From Bacillota bacterium (GTDB taxonomy: Bacteria > Bacillota > Clostridia > Oscillospirales > Oscillospiraceae), in contig JAEXCS010000008.1 of the NCBI GenBank assembly GCA_023402075.1, positions 1-64,000 of the forward strand: 64,000 nt of DNA, written 5' to 3'. A program made the translations under genes and the position numbers. Shown in pieces: positions 43,226 to 50,693 of this stretch. A model generated the notes under the pieces. The model saw nothing but the letters and a program-made list of their open reading frames with translations. It had not been told where the DNA came from and did no database searches. How positions within the stretch are numbered: position 1 is the stretch's first letter; each line of letters begins with the position of its first letter.

Positions 43226-44130
43226 ACAGCGCGGTGATCACGGGTGCAAACGGATTTCTGGGCAGTGCGCTGGCAAAGAGTCTGCTGGCGCAAGGTGTTC
43301 GAGTGATGGCCGTGGCACGGGCACACACCAATTTACCCGAAGATCCAGATTTGACATCGGTTACGCTGGACTTGGCAGAGCTTTCAAAGCTGCCGGGGTT
43401 AACGGAGGAGCGGTGGGACGCATTTTACCATTTGGCATGGGCGGGGACCTCTGGGGAAGGTCGAAAGGATGTAGATGCCCAGCTCTTCAATGTAAAGGCT
43501 GCGGTTGACGCCGTGGGCGCCGCCAAATTGCTGGGGTGCAGCCGGTTTATCGGCGCAGGGACCATTATGGAGCGGGAGCTGCTTGCCGCTTCGGCAATCC
43601 ATCAGATACGGCCGGGCAGCAGCCATATCTATTCTGCCGCCAAGCTGGCGGCCCATCAAATGAGCCGCTGTATGGCGGCGGAGTTGGGAATTGACCACAT
43701 TTGGGCAGTGATTACCAATGTGTACGGAGAGGGGGAACATTCGCCCCGATTCCTAAACAGCACGCTGCGAAAAATTCTGCGGGATGAAGAGATGTGCTTT
43801 ACCTCCGCCACCCAAAATTATGATTTTCTTTATATAGACGATGCGGTAAGCGCGCTGCAACTGTTGGGCGAATTGGGTGTTCCCTTTTCGGAATACACGG
43901 TTGGAAGCGGCAGAGCGCGTCCTTTAAAGGCGTTTATTCAGGAGCTTTGCCTTTCAGTGGAACCCCACAAGACCCCCCTGTTTGGCTCATTGCCATTTGA
44001 TGGTGTTTCCCTGCCCTTGCAAGCCTTTAATACCGACCTTCTCCATAAAGACACCGGATTTGCCCCTGCAATCAATTTTGCCGAGGGAGTCCAGCGAACC
44101 ATGCGCTGGATACGGCAGACTGTTTCATAA
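43222..44130 (+). CDS. NAD(P)-dependent SDR, 4-ketoreductase-like
   Basis: An extended SDR of 302 residues with GANGFLGSALA, a YSAAK catalytic pair, and a GEGEHSPRF segment. In a pathway with RfbFGH this position fits the reductase that reduces C4 of the 3,6-dideoxy-4-keto sugar (RfbJ/AscF role). The start overlaps rfbH by ATGA. The exact product (paratose, abequose or ascarylose) cannot be read from sequence, but the RmlC-like gene next door favours an L-sugar. Confidence 0.82.
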   Translation: MNSAVITGANGFLGSALAKSLLAQGVRVMAVARAHTNLPEDPDLTSVTLDLAELSKLPGLTEERWDAFYHLAWAGTSGEGRKDVDAQLFNVKAAVDAVGAAKLLGCSRFIGAGTIMERELLAASAIHQIRPGSSHIYSAAKLAAHQMSRCMAAELGIDHIWAVITNVYGEGEHSPRFLNSTLRKILRDEEMCFTSATQNYDFLYIDDAVSALQLLGELGVPFSEYTVGSGRARPLKAFIQELCLSVEPHKTPLFGSLPFDGVSLPLQAFNTDLLHKDTGFAPAINFAEGVQRTMRWIRQTVS

Positions 44131-44213
44131 AAATCACTCTGGTCGTGGTGAAGTAAAAGGCGGGAATTGCTGTAAGAAAACGGTCACGATTAAACAGATA
44201 AGGAAGCGATTTT

Positions 44214-44795
44214 ATGAAGGAGCTGACTATTCAGCCAACCCGATTAAATGGGTTGCGGCTTATTTACCCTTTCTATACGCAGGATGACAGGGGTTTTTTT
44301 ATAAAGCGCTTTGAAAAAGACCTGTTCCGGTCAAACGGAATAGATGTCCAGATTCAGGAATGCTTTGAAAGCCAGTCTCATAAGGGCGTGCTGCGAGGAA
44401 TGCATTTTCAGTCAAAAGCCCCTCAGGCAAAGCTGATTTCCTGTTTGGAGGGCCGCGTGTTTGATGTGGCGGTTGATCTGCGCCGCAGCTCAAGCACATT
44501 TGGAGAATGGGAGGGCATTTATCTGGACGATGTAGAGCATCAGTCTTTATATCTTCCCGCGGGATTTGCCCATGGATTTTTAGTGGTGTCGGCAGCAGCC
44601 CGGGTCAGCTATCTGTGCCACGGCACATATCTGGCAAAGGAAGACACGGGAATTGTATGGAACGATGCTGACATCAAGATAGACTGGCCGCTGCATCTGG
44701 TGGATGAGGTGCGGCTATCCCCAAGAGATCAGGGGCTTTTCACACTGAAGGAGTGTATCAAAGCGCAAGCGTTACCAGAGGAGGTGTCGGTATAA
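44214..44795 (+). CDS. RmlC-like sugar 3,5- or 5-epimerase
   Basis: A 193-residue cupin of the dTDP-4-dehydrorhamnose 3,5-epimerase family. The catalytic His64 in GVLRGMHFQ and the block VAVDLRRSSSTFGEW are intact, as is a tyrosine in VSYLCHGTY. In CDP-ascarylose synthesis an RmlC-type 5-epimerase (AscE) acts after E1/E3, so this gene with rfbFGH suggests an L-configured 3,6-dideoxyhexose. A dTDP-rhamnose function is less likely because no rmlA, rmlB or rmlD is present. The start has AAGGAAG 7 nt before. Confidence 0.85.
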   Translation: MKELTIQPTRLNGLRLIYPFYTQDDRGFFIKRFEKDLFRSNGIDVQIQECFESQSHKGVLRGMHFQSKAPQAKLISCLEGRVFDVAVDLRRSSSTFGEWEGIYLDDVEHQSLYLPAGFAHGFLVVSAAARVSYLCHGTYLAKEDTGIVWNDADIKIDWPLHLVDEVRLSPRDQGLFTLKECIKAQALPEEVSV

Positions 44796-46630
44796 AAAAA
44801 GACTATTATTTTGCGCAGGATGAAAACGCACAGGAAATGCTGGGGCGTTTTTCAAGTATGCTGGACGCGGCCGGACAGTTGGCGGAACAATGGCCCCGCA
44901 AAGCGGAAGCGCTTTTGAAAGCGCTTGGAGAAGAACTGTCTTGGATCAAATCGTTTGGAGAAACCCTGCCTGCACTGAAGGACAGCTTTTTTAAAGAGCA
45001 AATTGAAAACGTTGCATTTACCTTAGAAGAAATCAAAGGCTCCCTTGGGCAAACGGATGTCCCGGGAATGGTGCTTTGGCAGCTTCCCTGCTTTTTGCGG
45101 GAGCTGCGGGAAGAGTTGTATTTTTGGGCGTATATCCATCCCTTCCCGGAACGGTGGAGCGAGTATTACCAAAGCGAATTTGCACAGCACCACAAAAATA
45201 CAGCGGCGGATTTCCAAAACAGCAAGTACAAGGTGTCAATTTTTATTCCGGCAAAGGATAAGCTGGAATATACCCGCCGCTGTGTCGAAAGCGTGTTGAG
45301 AGAGACTGACCGGGCGCAAATTCCCTACGAACTGATTTTAATTAATCACGGCAGTCAGGATGAAACGCAGAGTTATTTTGAATCCATTGAAGGCGCCAAA
45401 CTTCTCCACTTCAAATGCAATGTTCGTATGATGATGTTTTCTGCGGCCCTGCGGGTATGCGAGGGCCGGTATATGGCGTTTGTCAGCAATGACACTGTGG
45501 TCACAAAAGACTGGCTTGACTTATTATGCCGCTGCATTCAGTCTGATCCCACCATCATCAGCGCAACCCCCATTACGCCAAACAGTTCAAATTATCAGTC
45601 CATTGCGGAATCATACACAAATTTAGAAGAAATGCAGCAGTTTGCGGCAGGATACAACCACCATGACCCGGCAGAATGGGAGCATCGATCCCGCGTTTTG
45701 CCGGTAATCGCGTTGTACGATCTGGAAAAATTGAATACCATTGGGTTTGCGGACCGGTATTTTCGCACGATGGAATTTTGGGATGACGATTTATCCCTGC
45801 GTGCCCGCCGTGGGGGCTACCGCCAAATTTTGTGCCGAAATGTCTTTTGCCATCACTATGGCAGCGTCACGGGAAAAGAAGCACAAATAAAAGAAAACAC
45901 CCTGCAAAAAGGGCGCGAACTTTTTATTGCAAAGCACCATGCAGACCCGTGGGGAAATGGCGCATATTACGACTATCCCATTTGCGCACGGCTGAAGACA
46001 ATGGATTTACCGACTGACCGGACGGCGGCCATTTTAGGGGTTGACGCCGGGTTTGGCGATACGCTGTTGCAAATTGGGAACATTCTGCGAAAAAAAGCAA
46101 TCGGGGCAACCGTTGACAGCATCACGGCAGAAGCGGAATACATAGAGGACTTGCGTGCAATCAGCCGGGTATTTTCCGGCGCGAAGAACGAAGAACATAT
46201 GCTTGCGCTGTTAACTGAAGAGTTTCATGACGAGACGTATGAGTATATCTATCTTGCCAAGCCCCTGGAACACTATAAGGATTGGAAAGAGCTGCTTTCC
46301 CGGCTGTGCGGGAAGCTGAAACCGGGCGGCATTCTTTTGTTTTATCTTTCCAATGCACTGAATTTGGTGAATCTTCAATGGTTTGGTGCACTGGCGTTTC
46401 CACCCGGCAAGGAGCGCTTGAATTATTTAAACCCCCAGCAGGTAGGGCTGTACCTTCGCCAAAAACCCATGACCATAACCGTAGAAAGAAGCCGCGGCTG
46501 GGCTGCTGCTCCGCTTTTGGAACAGGTGGCAGCGCGGGCTCAATCTGCCGGCGGTTCGGCAGAAATATTGACCCAGATAATTGATACCGTGGGTTTTTAT
46601 TATTATGCGCGGAAAAATGAGCTGCCGTAA
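44753..46630 (+). CDS. Glycosyltransferase with helical N-terminus and methyltransferase-like C-terminus
   Basis: A long cytoplasmic protein of up to 625 residues: residues 1-155 are helical, 157-400 form a GT2 domain (SIFIPAKDKLEYTRRCVESV, SNDTVVTKDW, WDDDLSLRARRGGYR), and about 424-615 resemble a degenerate class I methyltransferase (ILGVDAGFGDTLLQIG, LKPGGILLFYLSN). The start is not obvious. The formal GTG at 44753 has no spaced ribosome site. The best site, AGAGGAGG, precedes an ATA at 44792 that overlaps the upstream TAA stop (ATAA), where an ATG would be expected. Placed after the sugar operon, it likely adds sugar to the surface proteins. Confidence 0.75.
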   Translation: MYQSASVTRGGVGIKKDYYFAQDENAQEMLGRFSSMLDAAGQLAEQWPRKAEALLKALGEELSWIKSFGETLPALKDSFFKEQIENVAFTLEEIKGSLGQTDVPGMVLWQLPCFLRELREELYFWAYIHPFPERWSEYYQSEFAQHHKNTAADFQNSKYKVSIFIPAKDKLEYTRRCVESVLRETDRAQIPYELILINHGSQDETQSYFESIEGAKLLHFKCNVRMMMFSAALRVCEGRYMAFVSNDTVVTKDWLDLLCRCIQSDPTIISATPITPNSSNYQSIAESYTNLEEMQQFAAGYNHHDPAEWEHRSRVLPVIALYDLEKLNTIGFADRYFRTMEFWDDDLSLRARRGGYRQILCRNVFCHHYGSVTGKEAQIKENTLQKGRELFIAKHHADPWGNGAYYDYPICARLKTMDLPTDRTAAILGVDAGFGDTLLQIGNILRKKAIGATVDSITAEAEYIEDLRAISRVFSGAKNEEHMLALLTEEFHDETYEYIYLAKPLEHYKDWKELLSRLCGKLKPGGILLFYLSNALNLVNLQWFGALAFPPGKERLNYLNPQQVGLYLRQKPMTITVERSRGWAAAPLLEQVAARAQSAGGSAEILTQIIDTVGFYYYARKNELP

Positions 46631-46679
46631 AGAAAGATGTCCTCTGCATTTTTAGGGCATATAAACTGCAATCGCACAA

Positions 46680-46720
46680 AAAGGGAGTACCCGGCGTGAT
46701 GCCCGGGTACTCCCTTTTGC
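46680..46720. terminator. Bidirectional terminator between convergent glycosyltransferases
   Basis: AAAAGGGAGTACCCGG, 9-nt loop, then CCGGGTACTCCCTTTTGC. The A/T tracts on both sides serve both genes. Confidence 0.9.
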
Positions 46721-46721
46721 T

Positions 46722-47798
46722 TTATGTGGCCTGCTCTATGCCGAAATAGCGTCGGTTAGCCGCCACGGCCGGTGAGTTCGGCTTGAATTCAGCGGCCCTT
46801 TCGTTATACATAATGGCCTTTTCCCGCTGCCCCAGCGCATCATAGCAGACGCACAGCTGCATGCAGGGGATATACCCATAGCAATCGGCGGAAACAAATC
46901 CGCCCCGCTGCGCATCCTGCTTGCACTCCAAAGCCATGGTGTACCAGTAAGCGGATTGCTCATGCCGCTTCCGATCAAAAAAATGCCGCCCGATATCACA
47001 GCACAGCTCGGCTCTTGGCACATCGTAGACAAAGCTGCGCAGCATACTGCGAAGCGCCTGTTCCTCTTTTCCCATCTCGTAATAACAATGTGCACATTGT
47101 GAGCAGGCATCAATTACATTTTCAACCCATCCGGCGTTGCTGTCCAAAAACTCCTCAAATACCTGCACCGCCTCGGCATACCGCTTGTGGTAAAATAGCT
47201 CGCGCCCATAGTAGAACCGCTGACGGGGGTCCAGCGTTTCTCCGCGGGCAAGCAAACTTTCGAAAATGCGAAGGTTGCGGTCCGGATCGGAAGGGTGGAG
47301 CTTACGGTGTGTGACCGCACAATCGCTGTGGATTCTCATGCCTACCGTAGTTACTACCTCGTGAACCGCCCCTACCCAGCGCATTCCCGCGTGATTCTTA
47401 ATGATTCGTTCCCGATAGTAGGAGAACGTTACATTCCCGTCTGCATCAAACGCAGTGTTGTACTTCATCATCACTACGTTTATATCCTGCGTCAGGCCAT
47501 TTTTTACCTGCTGAAATATCTGGCGGTCCTGCGGCAAAAGGATGTCGTCGGCATCCAGCCACATACAGTAGTCCATGGAGGCCTGATCGAAGGCATAATT
47601 GCGTGCGGCGGCAAAGTCATCAATCCAGGGGAAGTCGTAAATCCGATCGGTAAAAGCGGCGGCCAGCTCCTTGGTTCGGTCGGTAGAGCCGGTATCTACA
47701 ATAATAATTTCATCTACCAGATCGGCTACGCTTTCCAGACATCGGGAGATGACATCCTCTTCATTCTTAACAATCATGCACAGGCTGATGGTTGACAT
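46722..47798 (-). CDS. Glycosyltransferase family 2 with TPR-like C-terminus (SunS-like)
   Basis: A 358-residue paralogue of the 604-residue glycosyltransferase. The GT-A domain has SLCMIVKNEEDVISRC, VDTGSTDRT, a DAD metal motif at residues 82-84 and an AVHEVV segment. The C-terminal 160 residues are TPR-like helices (RYAEAVQVFEEF, GKEEQALRSMLRSF). This smaller form is closest to what I recall of SunS-like peptide/protein glycosyltransferases. It converges on the sugar operon. No own promoter is clear. Confidence 0.85.
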   Translation of the reverse strand: MSTISLCMIVKNEEDVISRCLESVADLVDEIIIVDTGSTDRTKELAAAFTDRIYDFPWIDDFAAARNYAFDQASMDYCMWLDADDILLPQDRQIFQQVKNGLTQDINVVMMKYNTAFDADGNVTFSYYRERIIKNHAGMRWVGAVHEVVTTVGMRIHSDCAVTHRKLHPSDPDRNLRIFESLLARGETLDPRQRFYYGRELFYHKRYAEAVQVFEEFLDSNAGWVENVIDACSQCAHCYYEMGKEEQALRSMLRSFVYDVPRAELCCDIGRHFFDRKRHEQSAYWYTMALECKQDAQRGGFVSADCYGYIPCMQLCVCYDALGQREKAIMYNERAAEFKPNSPAVAANRRYFGIEQAT

Positions 47799-47898
47799 GG
47801 CTATCCCTCCTATTCAAATCAGTTTATGCACCGGCAGCATGTGAAGTTCGGGGGATAGTTGGTCCTGTGAAACGGTGCCCGAATTGAGCACAAAAAGT

Positions 47899-47925
47899 CC
47901 CCGGCGAGCATCGCGCTCGCCGGGG
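47899..47925 (-). terminator. Hairpin in the island boundary region
   Basis: CCCCGGCGAGC, 5-nt loop, GCTCGCCGGGG, followed on minus by ACTTTTTGTG. It looks like a terminator but no minus-strand gene is seen upstream of it; it may be the relic of a lost gene. Confidence 0.5.
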
Positions 47926-48037
47926 CAAATGTTGACTAAGATTTGACTAGGTTTCTCACCAATTTCGACCATTTCGAAACATTTGTTTGCATTTAAATAA
48001 GCCATAAATTCAGCAAAATTATTTGACTAAAAATATA

Positions 48038-48075
48038 GATAAAGTCCTGAAAGTCAATGCTCTCAGGACTTTATC
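48038..48075. repeat. 13-bp inverted repeat
   Basis: GATAAAGTCCTGA (48038-48050) and its complement (48063-48075), 12-nt loop. It lies in the 600-bp region without genes between the glycan and defence islands. Confidence 0.5.
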
Positions 48076-48125
48076 ATGGCAAATGCTGATAATATTGATA
48101 CAGGGTGCATTTTTGCAAAAGAAAA

Positions 48126-48180
48126 GTTCTGCGTGAGTATAAATCGTTCTGCGTAAGTATAATCGTTCCGCGTGAGTTTG
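48126..48180 (+). repeat. Three tandem ~19-20-bp repeats
   Basis: Units GTTCTGCGTGAGTATAAATC, GTTCTGCGTAAGTATAATC and GTTCCGCGTGAGTTTG at 48126, 48146 and 48165. Spacing matches two helical turns, so protein binding on one face is plausible. There are no spacers between units, so this is not a CRISPR. Confidence 0.7.
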
Positions 48181-48208
48181 GATAGACAAGTTATACATCG
48201 TTAGAAGT

Positions 48209-48253
48209 GACCGTGTACTGAGGACGGCTCCTCGGTGCACGGTTTATTTTTTT
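48209..48253 (+). terminator. Strong terminator without an upstream gene
   Basis: GACCGTGTACTGAGGA pairs with TCCTCGGTGCACGGTT, followed by TTTATTTTTTTGC. No plus-strand ORF precedes it after 46630, so it may end a short RNA that includes the tandem repeats. Confidence 0.7.
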
Positions 48254-48294
48254 GCGCACTATCAGAGCTGGCGACAACTATCCTTTAAAATAAC

Positions 48295-48356
48295 TTTGGT
48301 ATTCGCATACCAAAATACGAAAAGCTATTGACAAACACATTTTGCCATGCTATACT
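48295..48356 (+). promoter_or_regulatory. Operator and promoter of the defence operon
   Basis: A perfect palindrome TTTGGTAT-TCGC-ATACCAAA (48295-48314) lies 13 nt before a consensus promoter: TTGACA (48328-48333), 17 nt, TATACT (48351-48356). Start of the first gene is at 48398. Confidence 0.8.
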
Positions 48357-48397
48357 TAGCACAGTTAAAGTGGAATAGTGAAAACGGAGGAATCGAA

Positions 48398-49999
48398 ATG
48401 AAGGATAAGAACGCCACCTTTGAATATGAAAACCGCATCCGTGGCTTTGTGGGCGTTGGGCAGTATGTATCAGCCACCCTGCTCGCGGCCGAAACAAAAG
48501 ATGTCTGCGCCGACAAGCAGATGACCGAAGAACGCCTTTATGAAACGATGCTCTCTGTTGCTGATAAGCTCGGCATGATGAATCCGTTCGGCGACAGCCT
48601 GCAATTTGCTAAAGTTTACGAGGCATACGATGAAGCGGCAAAAGCGCTGGACTGGGAAACATTAATGTTAGATAGTGCAAGCGCGTATCGCTACTCGACA
48701 GTGTCCACTGCACTCTTCTGTGAATACGCGAAGCGATTTACACTGGAATCTGGAACGGTGCTGATAGCGGAGTGCGAGAAGTTTATTCCAAACCTAATGC
48801 GGCTTGTGGAGGAGTACCCGAATTGCTCATTTACACTGACCGTGGAACATCCGGCAAACTATCAAGTAATAAGAAGGCTATTTGCAGAGAACGCAAATGT
48901 TGAAGTACTGAACACGAGCATCTATAAATATGGCTTCACCAGCAATCGTTACGACATCATCTTCTCGGTACCAAACTTTGGAGTGAGAAGTTTGGCAGAT
49001 GATGAAAACTTCATGTGCAGAGAGCAGGATGCCGTCGCACTCGAAAACCTCTTGCTTCACACCGTGACTGGCGGCGAGCTCGTTATTACAATGCCAGCGA
49101 GAATAACTTATGCACAGGGCAAAAGCGGTGAGTTAAGAAGATTCATTCAGCAGTCGTACAACGTAAAGGAGATATCCGAACTGCCGGAGGGTACCTTCGA
49201 GGGCACCGGCATTAAGACGTACCTGCTTGACATAGTGAACGCGCAGCCGGGAGACGATGACATTATCATTCGCAGATATGTGACTCCAAAGCGCAAAAAC
49301 AGACGTGACGTGGCCACAGAGCTGAATGTCGAAGACGAAACGTTTGTCATGCCGGATGAGCTGACAGAATATGGCGACTGGAATATCAATAAGATATTCT
49401 CTCAGCAAGATGAGGACTGGCTTAAGTTTCAGGAGTCCTCAGTGCGTAGAATGCGACTGGGCGATACAGCAGAAGTGTTTCGTGGAAAGTCGATAACTAA
49501 AAAAGATGCGACCGGTAACGTCAGCGTAATCAACATATCAAATATTGGCGAGTATGACATCGACTACGAAAACCTCGACCATTTGGATGAGGAAGAACGC
49601 AAGATTTCCAACTATGTGCTTCGGTCCGGAGATGTGGTTATTCCGGCAAGAGGTACCGCAATTAGGACAGCGGTGTTCCAAGAACAGAATAACATTTGCA
49701 TTGCCTCATCTAATATCATCGTCATCCGTCCTAACGAGAAAATGCTTGATAGCACCTACCTCAAGTTGTTCCTTGATAGCTCCCTCGGCAAAAAGCTGGT
49801 CAGCGGTACGCAGCAAGGGCTGGCAATCATCAGCATCAGTTATAAGGATTTGAGCGGTGTCGAGATTCCTGTTCCCCCTCTGGAGGAGCAGAAGAAAAAG
49901 TCGGCAGAATACATTGAAGAGCTAAAAGAATACAGGGACGCCATATCAGCCGCCGAGCAGCGCTGGCAAGATGCGCTCAGCAGGCTGCAGAGCTTCTAA
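48398..49999 (+). CDS. Degenerate N6-adenine methylase fused to an HsdS-like specificity domain
   Basis: A 533-residue protein, first gene of the defence operon. Residues about 1-330 resemble an HsdM-like methylase but lack motif I (DPACGTGG) and have SVPNF where a catalytic NPPF/Y is expected. Residues about 345-533 look like a type I target recognition domain with the usual terminal coiled coil (VRRMRLGDTAEVFRGKSITKK ... IPVPPLEEQKKKSAEYIEELKEYRDAISAAEQRW). Catalysis on its own is unlikely. It may be a DNA-recognition adaptor for the true HsdM proteins encoded downstream. ATG at 48398 has GGAGG 8 nt before it. Confidence 0.75.
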   Translation: MKDKNATFEYENRIRGFVGVGQYVSATLLAAETKDVCADKQMTEERLYETMLSVADKLGMMNPFGDSLQFAKVYEAYDEAAKALDWETLMLDSASAYRYSTVSTALFCEYAKRFTLESGTVLIAECEKFIPNLMRLVEEYPNCSFTLTVEHPANYQVIRRLFAENANVEVLNTSIYKYGFTSNRYDIIFSVPNFGVRSLADDENFMCREQDAVALENLLLHTVTGGELVITMPARITYAQGKSGELRRFIQQSYNVKEISELPEGTFEGTGIKTYLLDIVNAQPGDDDIIIRRYVTPKRKNRRDVATELNVEDETFVMPDELTEYGDWNINKIFSQQDEDWLKFQESSVRRMRLGDTAEVFRGKSITKKDATGNVSVINISNIGEYDIDYENLDHLDEEERKISNYVLRSGDVVIPARGTAIRTAVFQEQNNICIASSNIIVIRPNEKMLDSTYLKLFLDSSLGKKLVSGTQQGLAIISISYKDLSGVEIPVPPLEEQKKKSAEYIEELKEYRDAISAAEQRWQDALSRLQSF

Positions 50000-50014
50000 A
50001 AGGAGGGGCAGTTA

Positions 50015-50680
50015 ATGATTGCAAACGAAAAGCGATATTACATTCTGGATGTACATTGCCAGAACTACTATAGAATCAGCAGCGATGGTAATCTTGTCGT
50101 AGCAAAGGATAGCAGCGATGCGACAACCTTCTCCATTCGAGAAGTCAACGACAGGCTTGGTAGTGGCAGAAAAGCTCGCTTCTATTCCACCCTTGAAGTG
50201 GCGGACGCCACGGTAGCCGTCGAGGAATTGGCTCCCGAAGAAGTGTATGAAGCCCACGATTATGACACTGTCGCCAAACCGACGATGTTTGACTCGCTTC
50301 AAAACAACTGGGAAGAAAAGCTGTCGGAGCTCTGCTACATGAGCAGCCACATAAACGAATACCAGTCGCGGCTCAGCCAAATGCTCTCGGACGTTGATAA
50401 AGAAATCTGCGACATTCTTCACTTCATGGAGTTTAACGACCCTGATGATGCGGCCTTGCTAAACGCATCGAAAATGTTACAGGAGCGCAGACGACGTCGG
50501 CGTGTGATAAAAGATGAAATGGAAAAAACAGCCTTGATGAAGGAGACATTCTTGGACAGGGCTTTCGGAATAAAAGTGCATCAGAGCTTGGAGCTCATGG
50601 AGCGTATGAAGACCCGCATATACACTCCACGCAAACTGGATAGTTTGTTTGAGTCACAAGTCACAAGTGCAATAGCGTAA
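50015..50680 (+). CDS. Unknown protein of the defence operon
   Basis: A 221-residue soluble protein. Residues 1-85 are likely beta-rich (RYYILDVHCQNYYRISSDGNLVV), 90-200 helical with a very basic stretch (ERRRRRR, about 157-163) that could contact nucleic acid, and no motif I recognise. It lies 15 nt after the methylase/specificity fusion and 13 nt before the ADP-ribosylglycohydrolase-HsdM fusion, so it is co-translated with them; each start has its own AGGAGG site. I considered an ADP-ribosyltransferase but see no R-S-E or H-Y-E motif. Confidence 0.6.
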   Translation: MIANEKRYYILDVHCQNYYRISSDGNLVVAKDSSDATTFSIREVNDRLGSGRKARFYSTLEVADATVAVEELAPEEVYEAHDYDTVAKPTMFDSLQNNWEEKLSELCYMSSHINEYQSRLSQMLSDVDKEICDILHFMEFNDPDDAALLNASKMLQERRRRRRVIKDEMEKTALMKETFLDRAFGIKVHQSLELMERMKTRIYTPRKLDSLFESQVTSAIA

Positions 50681-50693
50681 GAGGAGGATAAAT

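Noticed and set aside
44214..44795. dTDP-rhamnose pathway gene (rmlC)
   Set aside because: No rmlA, rmlB or rmlD in the window and the gene is embedded in a CDP-sugar operon, so a CDP-sugar epimerase is more likely.
47814..48005. 63-codon ORF beside the island boundary
   Set aside because: It reads through a perfect terminator-like hairpin and resembles a chance translation of non-coding DNA; I could not tie it to an integrase end.
48126..48180. CRISPR array
   Set aside because: Only three repeats, 19-20 bp each, directly adjacent with no spacers and no cas genes.
50015..50680. ADP-ribosyltransferase partner for the ARH-HsdM fusion
   Set aside because: No R-S-E or H-Y-E catalytic pattern is visible, so the assignment would be guesswork.
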